Assembly: GCF_001625575.1 (NCBI RefSeq)
Contig: NZ_AUXV01000024.1
Location: 1 to 59,662 of the forward strand
Direction of reading: 5' to 3'
DNA: 59,662 nt
Source of the DNA: Pseudoalteromonas luteoviolacea S2607
GTDB lineage: Bacteria; Pseudomonadota; Gammaproteobacteria; Enterobacterales; Alteromonadaceae
The translations under genes were made by a program, and so were the position numbers. The stretch's first letter is position 1. Each line of letters begins with the position of its first letter. This document shows positions 8,366-17,810 of this stretch, piece by piece. Under the pieces are notes generated by a model that saw nothing but the letters and a program-made list of their open reading frames with translations, had not been told where the DNA came from and did no database searches.

Positions 8366-10945
8366 TTAAAGTTTGTCTTTCAATTGATAAAGGAGCGCGT
8401 GGGCTTGCTTGGGTGTTAGCTCATCAGGGTCGATAGTTTCTAACATTATTTCTACCTCTGAAGGCTCACTATTTAGCACGAGACTTTGCTGCTGAGGGGC
8501 GCTTCCAGCTGTGCTTTCAACAACACTTTGATGTTGTTCTAGTAGCGTGAGCTTTTGCTTTGCAAGTTTTATCACTGCTTTTGGTACACCGGCAAGGCCA
8601 GCTACTTGCAGGCCAAAGCTTTTACTTGCTGCACCCTCTAACACTGTGTGTTTAAAGGCAATGGTATCGTTATGTTCAACTGCGTCCAAATGCACGTTAA
8701 CCAATCCGGTTTGTTGTTCAGCCAGCTCGGTTAATTCAAAGTAATGTGTCGCAAACAGCGTTTTTGCAGAGATCTTATTGGCTAGATAATCAGCGGTAGC
8801 ATAGGCCAAGGAAAGGCCGTCATAAGTACTTGTACCGCGACCTATTTCATCCATAAGTACCAACGACTGTTCTGTGGCGTTATTTAAAATAGTGGCTGTT
8901 TCGGTCATTTCCACCATAAAGGTTGAGCGCCCGGAAGCCAAATCATCGCTGGCACCAATACGCGTAAATATTCTATCTATTTGACCAATGTGCGCACTGT
9001 TTGCTGGCACAAAGCTACCAATATGTGCCATTAACACAATAAGTGCTGTTTGGCGCATGTAGGTTGATTTACCGCCCATATTCGGGCCGGTAATTAGTAG
9101 CATCTTACGTCCACTATTCAGATGTACTGGATTGGCAATAAATGGTTCACTGCTAACATGTTCGACAACTGGGTGGCGACCCGCCTCAATATGAATTTCG
9201 TCTCCCGAAGTCAATTCCGGTTTACAGTAGTCGAGGGTCTGAGCGCGTTCAGCCAAGGTATTGAGCACGTCTAAATCAGCGAGTGCACTTGCCATAATCT
9301 GGAGCTGCTCGATATACGGAGCGATTAACTCGAATAGCTGTTCATAGAGTTGCTTCTCTAGTGCCAACGCTTTTGATTGGCTACCTAACACTTTGTCTTC
9401 GTGTTCTTTCAACTCTGGAATGATATAGCGTTCATTATTTTTGAGTGTTTGGCGGCGAATATACTCTGGTGGCGCTAAGTGAGAGTTGGCCTTGCTGATT
9501 TCGATATAGAAACCATGTACTTTGTTGTAGCCAATCTTTAGTGTACTGATCCCCGTTCTTTCACGTTCACGCTCCTCTAATTGATCCAGTACATCTGTAG
9601 CGCCTTCACTGAGCGCTCGCCATTCGTCCAGCTCACTCGAATAGCCTTTGGCAATGACACCCCCATCTCGGATCAGTACAGGTGGATTATCAATAATTGC
9701 GCGCTCTAGTAACTCTTGAAGGTGCGGTAATTGAGGAGATTGAGCTTTAATTTGCTGTATGCGTGCATCTTCACTTTCATTAAGTAAATGATGAAGAGGC
9801 GGCAATGCTTGTAACGCACTGCGTAATCGAGTGAGATCTCTGGGCCTTGCATTACAGAGAGCTAGTCTAGCGACAACACGCTCAATATCTCCAATTTGAC
9901 GCAAAGCATCATAGACATCCATACCAAGTTGAAGGTTCAAGATACTCGATATGGCGTTAAGGCGTGCGTTCAGTTCTTGTCTATCTCTAACAGGGGTATG
10001 AATACGGCGCTTTAACAGACGCGAACCCATTGGGGTGGCGGTTTTATCCAGCACTTGAGCCAAAGTATTATCTATCGAGCCAGAAAGGTTCATTGTTAGC
10101 TCTAGATTTTTACGTGTCGCAGCATCTAAGATCACTGCATGTTCATTTTTTTCAAGAGTTATGGATCTGATGTGAGGTAACGCAGTGCGCTGAGTGTCTT
10201 TAACATATTGCATCACACAGCCTGCTGCTATCAAACCTGCGCTGGCATTTTCAACCCCAAAACCGATGAGATCTTTGGTTTCAAACTGCTGGCACAGCAG
10301 ATGCCTAGCGGTGTCTAAATCGAATTCCCAGTCTGGGCGTCTGCGACTGCCTTTGATTTGTTCTAACACGATTAAATTTTGAAAAGACTCTGGATAGAGT
10401 AATTCGGCCGGTTGTAGCCTTTGCAATGTTGATGTAAGCGCTTCGTCCGTAGCCAGCTCAACAATGTTGAAACGTCCTGAATTAATATCAAGATATGCCA
10501 CGCCATATTTGGTTTTATCTTGCCAAACAGCTGCGAGTAAATTGTCTTGACGCTCTTGCAACAGTGCTTCATCAGTGACCGTTCCTGGTGTCACAATGCG
10601 CACAACCTTACGTTCAACTGGCCCTTTGCTTGTAGCCGGATCACCAACTTGCTCACATATCGCAACTGATTCGCCCATTTGTACCAAACGTGCAAGGTAG
10701 TTTTCTACGGCATGATAAGGCACACCTGCCATTGGGATAGGATTGCCACCGGCTTTACCACGATGGGTTTGCGATATGTCTAGCAATTGCGCGGCACGGA
10801 TGGCATCGTCAAAAAATAATTCGTAAAAGTCACCCATACGGTAGAATAGCAGGATCTCCTTATGTTGGGCTTTGATCCTAAGATACTGCTGCATCATAGG
10901 TGTTTGTTGCTTTATAGTATGTTCAGAATAAAGATCTAATGACAT
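8366..10945 (-). CDS. mutS: DNA mismatch repair protein MutS
   Basis: MutS recognises base mismatches and recruits MutL. With the start at 10945 it has 859 residues, close to the 853 of E. coli. Landmarks are the N-terminal mismatch-binding [11 protein letters not shown] (Phe-X-Glu wedge), [15 protein letters not shown], the clamp and lever domains, the Walker [27 protein letters not shown], and [13 protein letters not shown]. The open frame extends 33 codons upstream, but that part overlaps pncC and resembles nothing in MutS. A weak TTAGGTAG lies before the chosen ATG. It is divergent from pncC with only 22 bp between start codons. Confidence 0.97.
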   Translation of the reverse strand: MSLDLYSEHTIKQQTPMMQQYLRIKAQHKEILLFYRMGDFYELFFDDAIRAAQLLDISQTHRGKAGGNPIPMAGVPYHAVENYLARLVQMGESVAICEQVGDPATSKGPVERKVVRIVTPGTVTDEALLQERQDNLLAAVWQDKTKYGVAYLDINSGRFNIVELATDEALTSTLQRLQPAELLYPESFQNLIVLEQIKGSRRRPDWEFDLDTARHLLCQQFETKDLIGFGVENASAGLIAAGCVMQYVKDTQRTALPHIRSITLEKNEHAVILDAATRKNLELTMNLSGSIDNTLAQVLDKTATPMGSRLLKRRIHTPVRDRQELNARLNAISSILNLQLGMDVYDALRQIGDIERVVARLALCNARPRDLTRLRSALQALPPLHHLLNESEDARIQQIKAQSPQLPHLQELLERAIIDNPPVLIRDGGVIAKGYSSELDEWRALSEGATDVLDQLEERERERTGISTLKIGYNKVHGFYIEISKANSHLAPPEYIRRQTLKNNERYIIPELKEHEDKVLGSQSKALALEKQLYEQLFELIAPYIEQLQIMASALADLDVLNTLAERAQTLDYCKPELTSGDEIHIEAGRHPVVEHVSSEPFIANPVHLNSGRKMLLITGPNMGGKSTYMRQTALIVLMAHIGSFVPANSAHIGQIDRIFTRIGASDDLASGRSTFMVEMTETATILNNATEQSLVLMDEIGRGTSTYDGLSLAYATADYLANKISAKTLFATHYFELTELAEQQTGLVNVHLDAVEHNDTIAFKHTVLEGAASKSFGLQVAGLAGVPKAVIKLAKQKLTLLEQHQSVVESTAGSAPQQQSLVLNSEPSEVEIMLETIDPDELTPKQAHALLYQLKDKL

Positions 10946-10967
10946 GCTTCTACCTAAGGTTTTTTGT

Positions 10968-11459
10968 ATGGAAATACACACTAAGATCGCCGCATTGGCG
11001 GCACAATTGGGCGCTATTCTAACGAATAAAAGCTTCACGATCACTACTGCTGAGTCGTGTACTGGGGGAGGAATCAGTTATGCGCTTACAGATACCCCCG
11101 GTAGCTCGGTTTATATTGACCGGTGTTTTGTCACTTACAGTAACGATGCTAAGCAAGCTTTGTTAAACGTGCGTGAACAAACGCTCATAGAATTTGGTGC
11201 TGTAAGTGAGCAGACTGTCATTGAAATGGCCAATGGGGCAAGAGCACACGCACAGGCGGACGTTGCGATTTCGGTCTCAGGAATCGCAGGCCCCTCAGGT
11301 GGGACTGAATTAAAACCCGTCGGTACTGTATGGTTTGCCGTTGATATACAGCAAAAGACCTATACATTTAAGCAAGTTTTTTCCGGAGGTCGCGCTGAAG
11401 TGAGATTGCAAGCTATTGAATTTATTTTGGAAAAAATAATTTCTTTAATAAATCAGTAA
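10968..11459 (+). CDS. pncC: Nicotinamide-nucleotide amidohydrolase (CinA C-terminal domain type)
   Basis: PncC deamidates nicotinamide mononucleotide to nicotinate mononucleotide in pyridine-nucleotide recycling. The 163-residue protein is the single-domain CinA-C form. Conserved blocks include [39 protein letters not shown] and [22 protein letters not shown] choose the ATG at 10968, as TAAGG lies 8 bases upstream; an ATG at 10944 would overlap the mutS start. It precedes recA in the same direction, the common cinA/pncC-recA order. Confidence 0.92.
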   Translation: MEIHTKIAALAAQLGAILTNKSFTITTAESCTGGGISYALTDTPGSSVYIDRCFVTYSNDAKQALLNVREQTLIEFGAVSEQTVIEMANGARAHAQADVAISVSGIAGPSGGTELKPVGTVWFAVDIQQKTYTFKQVFSGGRAEVRLQAIEFILEKIISLINQ

Positions 11460-11470
11460 AAGACTCTTGA

Positions 11471-11490
11471 TACTGTAATTCTATACAGTA
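11471..11490 (+). promoter_or_regulatory. LexA (SOS) box of recA
   Basis: TACTGTAATTCTATACAGTA fits the CTGT-N8-ACAG LexA consensus with extended flanks. It ends 34 bases before the recA ATG, so recA is expected to be SOS-induced. Confidence 0.93.
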
Positions 11491-11524
11491 TACTTGTCGG
11501 CAACACGCTAGATTGGAGAAACAG

Positions 11525-12574
11525 ATGAACGATAACAAACAAAAAGCATTAGATGCTGCATTGTCGCAAATTGAGCGTCAATTCGGTAAAGGATCAATTA
11601 TGAAGTTAGGCGATAGCCAAGCTTTAGACATAGAGTCAGTATCTACCGGTTCTCTAGGATTGGATATTGCTTTGGGTATCGGTGGTCTGCCAACTGGTCG
11701 TATTGTAGAAATTTATGGTCCTGAGTCATCGGGTAAAACAACGCTAACACTGCAAACTATTGCACAAGCGCAAAAAATGGGTAAAACGTGTGCATTCGTT
11801 GATGCTGAACACGCACTTGACCCAGTATATGCTGAAAAGTTAGGCGTAAATGTAGACGACCTGCTAGTTTCTCAGCCTGATACTGGTGAGCAAGCACTAG
11901 AAATTTGTGACATGCTAGTTCGTTCTGGCGCTGTTGATGTTGTCGTAGTTGACTCTGTAGCTGCCTTGACACCTAAAGCCGAAATTGAAGGTGATATGGG
12001 TGATTCACATGTTGGTCTTCAAGCTCGTTTGATGTCACAAGCTTTACGTAAACTAACAGGTAACATTAAGCGTTCAAATACGCTTTGTATCTTCATCAAC
12101 CAAATTCGTATGAAGATTGGTGTGATGTTCGGTAACCCTGAAACAACTACTGGTGGTAACGCACTTAAGTTTTACTCATCTGTAAGATTAGACATCCGTC
12201 GTATCGGTTCGGTAAAAGAGGGTGATGAGGTTGTCGGTAATGAAACCCGTGTGAAGGTTGTTAAAAACAAAGTTGCGCCTCCGTTTAAGCAAGCTGAATT
12301 TATCATTATGTATGGTGAGGGTTCTTCTAAGCAGGGTGAACTTATTGACCTTGGTGTAAAACACAAGTTAGTTGATAAAGCTGGCGCTTGGTTTAGCTAC
12401 AATGGCAATAAAATTGGTCAAGGTAAAGCTAACTCAATTAAGTTCTTAAAGGAAAATGTAGCAATTGCTGACGAAATTGAAGGCAAGCTACGTGAAATGT
12501 TATTGCTTCAAGCTACGATCAAAGATGAAGAAGGCGAAGACAAAGGTCTAGCAGACTTAGAAGATCAGCTATAA
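11525..12574 (+). CDS. recA: Recombinase RecA
   Basis: RecA promotes homologous strand exchange and triggers LexA self-cleavage. The 349-residue protein has the Walker [13 protein letters not shown], the MAW-linked [36 protein letters not shown], and the L2 region [26 protein letters not shown]. The ATG at 11525 is preferred because GGAG (11515-11518) precedes it; a TTG at 11513 in the same frame overlaps that site. The gene is preceded by a LexA box and followed by a terminator. No recX follows, unlike in E. coli. Confidence 0.98.
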   Translation: MNDNKQKALDAALSQIERQFGKGSIMKLGDSQALDIESVSTGSLGLDIALGIGGLPTGRIVEIYGPESSGKTTLTLQTIAQAQKMGKTCAFVDAEHALDPVYAEKLGVNVDDLLVSQPDTGEQALEICDMLVRSGAVDVVVVDSVAALTPKAEIEGDMGDSHVGLQARLMSQALRKLTGNIKRSNTLCIFINQIRMKIGVMFGNPETTTGGNALKFYSSVRLDIRRIGSVKEGDEVVGNETRVKVVKNKVAPPFKQAEFIIMYGEGSSKQGELIDLGVKHKLVDKAGAWFSYNGNKIGQGKANSIKFLKENVAIADEIEGKLREMLLLQATIKDEEGEDKGLADLEDQL

Positions 12575-12602
12575 ACCTCCAAAGCTAGCGCATCTTCAAT
12601 AG

Positions 12603-12632
12603 AAAAACCGCTTATGTTTAAGCGGTTTTTTT
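12603..12632 (+). terminator. Rho-independent terminator after recA
   Basis: AAAACCGCTTA / TTAAGCGGTTTT stem with a TGT-centred loop and seven or more Ts, 30 bp past the recA stop. Confidence 0.9.
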
Positions 12633-12886
12633 GTGCTTATTGAACATGTGAAGACTTGCAGCACATGCGAATTTTCAGCCCTTCACAACAAGGGAATATT
12701 TACATCACACTTCTTGCTCGGTTGGCGTAAAGCTCTATGTCACAGTATTCGACACTCGCGTTTTTGAAGTGTGCCTGAATCCCTAGTTATCAATAAATTT
12801 TCTGTAAAATACGCGATATCTGTGTAGAATTGAGACACATACGACCACATCTTTACATATAGAAAATTAAAGAAGTTAACACGACT
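12633..12886. other. Intergenic region recA-trmL
   Basis: Together with the recA 3' end this makes a gap of just over 300 bp. No ORF, RNA or strong repeat is visible after the terminator. The last 60 bases are A/T-rich and should carry the trmL promoter, but no hexamer pair stands out. Confidence 0.6.
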
Positions 12887-13351
12887 ATGTTTCATATCGC
12901 ACTACATGAACCCCGCTTACCACAGAATACTGGTAATTTAATCAGGCTAGTTAGTAACAATGGCTGTCACTTACACCTAATAGAACCTTTGGGTTTTGAC
13001 TTGGATGAAAAGAAGCTGCGCCGAGCGTCACTTGATTATCGTGATATGGCTAAAGTAACGGTTCATCCTGACTATGAATCCTTCCTAGAGGTGATGGGAG
13101 ATAGGCGTATTTTTGCTTTGACGACCAAAGGAAGTCGCCCACATCACGAGCCGGAATATCAGGAAGGTGATGTTTTATTGTTTGGCTCAGAGACTTCCGG
13201 GTTACCTGATGAAATTCGTAACTCATTTCCAGCTGAGCAGCGTATTCGTATTCCAATGCTGCCAGATGCTCGCAGCATGAATTTATCTAATGCTGTTGCC
13301 ATAGTGAGTTATGAAGCATGGCGTCAAGTTGGCTTTTCGGGCGGCAAATAA
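12887..13351 (+). CDS. trmL: tRNA (cytidine/uridine-34 2'-O)-methyltransferase TrmL
   Basis: TrmL methylates the ribose of the wobble base in two leucine tRNAs. The 154-residue protein is the minimal SPOUT enzyme: [20 protein letters not shown] at the start, then [10 protein letters not shown], and the C-terminal knot [19 protein letters not shown]. This order and length are typical of TrmL rather than the larger TrmH. It stands alone between two intergenic regions, and the ribosome-binding site is weak. A tRNA-Leu(UAG) is in the window, but it is not one of the classical TrmL targets. Confidence 0.93.
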   Translation: MFHIALHEPRLPQNTGNLIRLVSNNGCHLHLIEPLGFDLDEKKLRRASLDYRDMAKVTVHPDYESFLEVMGDRRIFALTTKGSRPHHEPEYQEGDVLLFGSETSGLPDEIRNSFPAEQRIRIPMLPDARSMNLSNAVAIVSYEAWRQVGFSGGK

Positions 13352-13652
13352 GGTTTCGCGCTTTAACTATGCGTTAAGTTAAAGCGTGCCTCTAAAATTT
13401 AGAGCCAGTTAAACGGTGTAGCTGTTGTTAAAACACGGTTGAGCATGACTAAAAAGTGAAGTCTTTTAAGCGCAGCACATCATTTTTTGGTTTAACGCTA
13501 AAAGTGCGATTTAAGTATGTTGACGCATTCAAAATAAACACTTCTTGTTTGCAATTTAAGCGCTTTTTGTTCATCCACGCTTCTTCACCTCCACATATTA
13601 GTTATGAGTATGATCTAGGACAATAAGCGACTTTAGTCTGTAGATTTTGGCG
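13352..13652. other. Intergenic region with a 9-bp hairpin
   Basis: No gene is seen. CGCTTTAAC (13359-13367) and GTTAAAGCG (13378-13386) form a 9-bp hairpin just after trmL. It lacks a clear T run, so it is at best a weak terminator. The remaining A/T-rich bases show nothing definite before the promoter at 13653. Confidence 0.6.
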
Positions 13653-13681
13653 TTGACAGGGTTGTTCAATTATCATACTTT
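13653..13681 (+). promoter_or_regulatory. Candidate sigma-70 promoter for the 13738 gene
   Basis: TTGACA (13653-13658), 17 bp, then TACTTT (13676-13681). The -35 is perfect and the -10 is moderate. It lies 56 bp before the start codon. Confidence 0.55.
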
Positions 13682-13737
13682 TGTCACTGTAGTAGAAACT
13701 ACAAATAACCTAATAGACAGTAAAATAAGGAGTTGTT

Positions 13738-14211
13738 ATGAAAACATTGTCTATCGCCGCTCTACTTTTATCGACACTGACAATTAGTGTTCAAGCACTT
13801 GCTACAGACTACACAATCACAAAGCAGAAACAACCAAGCAGAATGTTAGTTCTTAGTTCTGCTGGAGGACTATCAAGCGAGCTGTTCTCTGTGTTAAATA
13901 TGGATTTAAGAGATATTCCTTACAGAGACAAAACAGGTACAATCACTGGTATTAGTTATGTTTCTGCAAGCTTTTCAGACTCTGCAACAGAGACCGCAGA
14001 GCTATGTTTTTACCGAGCTTATAGTTCAAACCCTCTTATGTGCGAGGAGATTGTACCAAACTCTTCCGGTATGGTGACTGCTTTCAACGGTCAATGGTTC
14101 AGAGCGGGTGTTCAAGCATCTATTGTTCATCGGGTTGAAGCGACTGGCAGCTTCCACTATTTAGAGCCAAACAGAGAAGAGAGCGTTACTTTCCACTATA
14201 CTACTAACTAG
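13738..14211 (+). CDS. Hypothetical exported protein
   Basis: Not recognised. The 157-residue protein begins with a clear signal peptide (MKTLSIAALLLSTLTISVQALA, cleavage probably after ALA at 22), so it is likely periplasmic or secreted. The mature part is predicted to be mostly beta strand and has two cysteines (LCFYRAY and LMCEE) spaced to allow one disulfide. AAGGAG lies just before the ATG. It is followed 63 bp downstream by another unrecognised gene on the same strand; whether they work together is unknown. Confidence 0.75.
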   Translation: MKTLSIAALLLSTLTISVQALATDYTITKQKQPSRMLVLSSAGGLSSELFSVLNMDLRDIPYRDKTGTITGISYVSASFSDSATETAELCFYRAYSSNPLMCEEIVPNSSGMVTAFNGQWFRAGVQASIVHRVEATGSFHYLEPNREESVTFHYTTN

Positions 14212-14274
14212 TCAGTCTTTGCCCCTTTATGTCAATATGGGGGCAATTCATTACGCTTAGAAGAGATAGATAAT

Positions 14275-15639
14275 ATGGATATATCAAGCACTAAGTGGAG
14301 TTCAAGTTCAGGTGTTACGGCAAAAAACTCTCAGCAAACTCAGTCACCAATCAGCCAATTTAAATCAAACACGACCAATGTCTCATTTTCATCTTTGGCA
14401 TTGAAGTTAAAAGATGCCCAACGTTCAATAGACAATGCACAGGTTAAGCAGCTGCCTTTAGTCTGGAATGGGCAAAAAGCGCTGAAAAGTGAACAGCTGA
14501 ATAAACAGGAAGTCGCCGCTGCGAGGTGGGAGTTTGAGCAATTGTCAAAAGCTCAGTTAGAGACGATTGCGTTAGACCCAGGTGGCACATTTTCTGATGT
14601 GGAGAAAGTCGCCGCATATGAACAATGGCATGTATTAGACCAAATGGCATTGTCTAGCATGCAGCGAGAAAGTTTAGAGCATGAAAACCCGCTTGATGCG
14701 ATTACAGGATTTGAAAAGGCAGTAAATTCCCACACTCAATCTTTCTCGGTACTTGGCAAAGCGATGGTCTCTGAGCAATATGCCTCAAATGCACAAGCAA
14801 AATTTGAAGCCATCATCAATGAACAGGACAAAGCACTACACAAAACCACAAGTCAGTCTGAACACTATTACACGATGATGGTGAAAGATATTTTTGCAGG
14901 TGATGAACCTAATGTGCTGAGTGGTGTTGATGGGATGTCTCTCTCCAATATATCTAAAAGCCCTTTTGAATTTTTAACTCAAGAGGACCGATTATTGTTG
15001 GCAGATATGTATGAGTATGCGGATCAAAATGATATCGACTTTAAATATATTCAAAGGCTTGCGAGTGACCTTGGTGACTACAGAAAGCACAACGACGGTA
15101 AGTTGGTAAGCAATTTCAACAGCGGTCATTTCGATGAACATGGGCATCAACTCAGTGTCGGTTTTACGGAAAAAGATCAGGCTACGATAGATAGCCTGCG
15201 CAGCGGGAGTGCACTCGCTTCTTCACGATTAGATCAGGGGTTTGTCTCATTTCTTACGGATCCCGGTTTGGGAGCACTTTCCCATGTAGGGAGCTACCAG
15301 TTTTTACAGCATATGGTAGAAGTGACAGCTGGCTCACAAACTAGCGTATCAGCTGGGAACTTTGAAGTATTTAAGGACTTTTCGAGCACTGTTGAACGGT
15401 ATGTGATGAGTACTTCTGAAGAGGCAATCACTAGGCCTGAGCCTGATGTAGTTTGTAAAAATGGACATTGCGAAGTCACAGAGAAGGGGCGTCAAAATGG
15501 AGTGACATTAGCGCAGGATGAAAAAGCAATGAGCCCTGCGATTGATCTTAAATCTGAGTCAATAGAGTCATTGATACAGCAGTTTAAAAATACAGAAAAG
15601 CAAGAAAGTATCTGGTACCAATGGTTGGCCGATGATTAA
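14275..15639 (+). CDS. Hypothetical protein, 454 residues
   Basis: Not recognised. It has no signal peptide or membrane segment. The first 45 residues are Ser/Thr/Gln-rich and low-complexity, which resembles a flexible secretion or linker tail. The rest is charged and largely helical (for example EVAAARWEFEQLSKAQLETIAL), with a CKNGHC pair near residue 393. A weak ribosome-binding site (AGAAGAG) is upstream. The nearest neighbours are the exported protein before it and fieF well downstream. The low-complexity start and absence of Sec signal could fit an effector or an extracellular appendage-associated protein, but nothing confirms that. Confidence 0.75.
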   Translation: MDISSTKWSSSSGVTAKNSQQTQSPISQFKSNTTNVSFSSLALKLKDAQRSIDNAQVKQLPLVWNGQKALKSEQLNKQEVAAARWEFEQLSKAQLETIALDPGGTFSDVEKVAAYEQWHVLDQMALSSMQRESLEHENPLDAITGFEKAVNSHTQSFSVLGKAMVSEQYASNAQAKFEAIINEQDKALHKTTSQSEHYYTMMVKDIFAGDEPNVLSGVDGMSLSNISKSPFEFLTQEDRLLLADMYEYADQNDIDFKYIQRLASDLGDYRKHNDGKLVSNFNSGHFDEHGHQLSVGFTEKDQATIDSLRSGSALASSRLDQGFVSFLTDPGLGALSHVGSYQFLQHMVEVTAGSQTSVSAGNFEVFKDFSSTVERYVMSTSEEAITRPEPDVVCKNGHCEVTEKGRQNGVTLAQDEKAMSPAIDLKSESIESLIQQFKNTEKQESIWYQWLADD

Positions 15640-16002
15640 AGTACCTATTTTTACAGAATGCTCTATCAGATTATTTTGGCATTTTCCCGCTTTAAGGGCA
15701 CCAATTTGACATGCGCTTATACTCTCCCTAAACGATAGTCAATGAATTTGGTGACCCATGTTTCGTCATTATAAGTAGTTATAACCCAATTGAATAGGGT
15801 GTTTATTCCATGTCATGAGTCGTTAAAAGTCCAATGTAACGTCAAGTCAGAGCACTCATGCAGCTAGCATTGATATGACACATCAATTTATGGTGTTTAT
15901 CAAGATAGCCAACAATAAGCATTTGTAATCTAATATTTCTATTTTACTCCATTTCTGGAGTATGATGAGAGAGTTGAACGCGTGCAACAAGGGGGAGTAA
16001 CT
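15640..16002. other. Intergenic region before fieF
   Basis: About 360 bp without a gene. It contains only a short 6-bp hairpin ACTCCA-TTTC-TGGAGT (15946-15961). No recognised metal-regulator operator (Fur/Zur-like) was seen. Confidence 0.55.
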
Positions 16003-16899
16003 GTGACGCGTAATTATGATTATCTAGTTCGTTTTTCGAGCATTTTTACTATCGTGATGGCTGGCATAATGATCGTTGCCAAAGCGTCGGCTTGGTTATC
16101 ATCTGGTAGTGCTTCAATGCTTGGTTCACTGACGGACTCTATGTTAGACGTGACAGCATCTCTTATGAGCTTTTTTGTGTTGAGTTATGCACTGCGTCCT
16201 GCAGATGATGATCACCGCTTTGGCCATGGTAAGGCTGAGGCATTGGCTGGTTTGGGACAAGCGGCGTTTATTTCTGGCTCCGCATGTTTTTTGGCATTTC
16301 ATGGTATTGAACGGCTCTTTAACCCTGTTGTAATCAACCACAGCATGCTGGGCGTATGGGTGAGTTTATTCGCCATTTTCTGCACATTGTTAGTTGTGAT
16401 GGTTCAGCATCAAGTGGTTAAGCGTACACAATCCCTGGCGATAAAAGCGGATTCAATGCACTACAAAGGCGATATTTTATTGAATATCGCCGTATTGATA
16501 GCTTTGTTGTTAAGTCACTATGGGATCATGTGGGCCGATTCTGTATTCGCAATAGGTGTTGCTGGTTACTTGTTGTATAACTGCTGGGACATAGCCAGAG
16601 AAAGTGCCGATCACCTGATGGATAAGGAACTTCCAGAAGAAGAAAAAGCGCTGATTGTAGAGATTGCGACCTCTCATGAGGCGGTCTTTGGTGTGCATAA
16701 TTTACGAACGCGCCAAAGTGGTAAAGTAAAATTTGTACAACTGCATTTGGAACTTGATGATGATATGCCACTTATGCGTGCCCATGAGGTTGCAGATGAG
16801 GTTGTCTCTCAAATACAGGCACAGAGTGAAGGGGAAATTGATGTTTTAGTGCATCAAGACCCTGTTTCGCTCAGTGTGACCGAATCGGCGAATTCATAA
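16003..16899 (+). CDS. fieF: Cation (Fe2+/Zn2+) efflux transporter FieF
   Basis: FieF (YiiP) is a proton-coupled cation diffusion facilitator exporting Zn2+ and Fe2+ from the cytoplasm. With the GTG at 16003 it has 298 residues; GGGGGAG lies 5 bases before it, and the upstream GTG at 15982 lacks such a site. Six membrane segments are visible. The metal site residues are in TM2 (LTDSMLD) and TM5 (HYKGD). PADDDHRFGHGKAE after TM2 and LRTRQSGKVKFVQLHLE in the C-terminal domain closely resemble E. coli FieF. The 3' end overlaps the convergent hydrolase gene by 46 bp. Confidence 0.93.
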   Translation: MTRNYDYLVRFSSIFTIVMAGIMIVAKASAWLSSGSASMLGSLTDSMLDVTASLMSFFVLSYALRPADDDHRFGHGKAEALAGLGQAAFISGSACFLAFHGIERLFNPVVINHSMLGVWVSLFAIFCTLLVVMVQHQVVKRTQSLAIKADSMHYKGDILLNIAVLIALLLSHYGIMWADSVFAIGVAGYLLYNCWDIARESADHLMDKELPEEEKALIVEIATSHEAVFGVHNLRTRQSGKVKFVQLHLELDDDMPLMRAHEVADEVVSQIQAQSEGEIDVLVHQDPVSLSVTESANS

Positions 16900-17810
16900 A
16901 ACTGGGCTAATACGGCGTTTCGAATAGAATCCGATTCACACAGTAGTTCATGTTTCCCATTATATGTTTTTAAAGTACAACGTGGATGTCGCCGTGCAAA
17001 TGTGTGGTGTGCGCTGGCTTTGACAATCGTATCTTGGTTTGCGCTGGCGATACTAAGAGGATGTTTTATGGTGTCTTTGTCCAGCTTTTTGGTCAGCGAC
17101 AGTGCGGCATTAAGCCAACCAAAGCTAACACCTCCTAACTGTAGTTGCGGGTGTTGCTCATAAAGTTTACGAAATAAATCATAGCGATACTCACAATGTG
17201 TGAGTTCGTTTTCAGTAAAAGGCTTTGCTTGGTAGTCTTGCTGGCCTATCGCGTAGTGTTTATCCCGACCCAAAAAACAAGCTAATTTGGCAAGGTTGCT
17301 CGCCAGCCAAAATGGATAAGGCGAGGTATTAATTTCGAGCATGGGTGCACACAAAAATGCTCCTTTTGCTGGCGAGTCATAAAAGCGTGTTAGGTAGTCG
17401 CATACTATAGCTCCTCCCATTGAATGCGCCATAAATAACCAGTTTTGGGTTGTCGGTGTAACTAGCTGTTCGACCACCAGTTTTAATACCTGTGAAAACT
17501 GACTAAAGCATTGAATATGACCTATTTGAGGGTTTTCGACTAACCGAGAAGACATGCCTTGACCTGGATGATCATAAGTAATCACACCAATATTATTTTG
17601 TGCTAATTCCCACAGCAATTCTTGGTATTTATGAGCGCACTCTATACGGCCATTGACGAGTACCACCGTATAACGAGGAGCTTGAGGCAAGTGGTAAGTG
17701 TAAAAAATATCCCCAAAAGGCGAATCAAGAACGCCCTTGCTGCAATGTTGCCAATGTTGTTCTATGAGCGCTAAATTTTGGGGTAACTCGGTACTATTGC
17801 TGTAAATCAT
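16854..17810 (-). CDS. Alpha/beta hydrolase, lysophospholipase L2 (PldB)-like
   Basis: A 318-residue serine hydrolase resembling PldB and monoglyceride lipases, which remove acyl chains from lysophospholipids. The oxyanion region VVLVNGRIECAHKY, YDHPGQGMSSR and the nucleophile elbow AHSMGGAIV are present, the usual first Gly being Ala. The catalytic Asp/His pair is likely near ASANQDTIVKASAHH and GKHELL. It overlaps cpxA by 17 bp and follows it in the same direction, so it is probably in the cpxRA operon. No signal peptide is seen. Substrate is uncertain. Confidence 0.8.
   Translation of the reverse strand: MIYSNSTELPQNLALIEQHWQHCSKGVLDSPFGDIFYTYHLPQAPRYTVVLVNGRIECAHKYQELLWELAQNNIGVITYDHPGQGMSSRLVENPQIGHIQCFSQFSQVLKLVVEQLVTPTTQNWLFMAHSMGGAIVCDYLTRFYDSPAKGAFLCAPMLEINTSPYPFWLASNLAKLACFLGRDKHYAIGQQDYQAKPFTENELTHCEYRYDLFRKLYEQHPQLQLGGVSFGWLNAALSLTKKLDKDTIKHPLSIASANQDTIVKASAHHTFARRHPRCTLKTYNGKHELLCESDSIRNAVLAQFYEFADSVTLSETGS

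Noticed and set aside
10946..11044. Longer MutS N-terminus
   Set aside because: The extra 33 codons lie antisense to pncC and do not resemble MutS.
11513..11524. TTG start for recA at 11513
   Set aside because: It overlaps the ribosome-binding site that fits the ATG at 11525, and the extra residues match no RecA.
14221..14244. Terminator between the 13738 and 14275 genes
   Set aside because: GCCCC/GGGGC can pair around a 12-base or longer loop, but the stem is short and there is no T run.
15710..15735. Promoter TTGACA ... TATACT upstream of fieF
   Set aside because: The two hexamers are only 6 bp apart, too close to work together.
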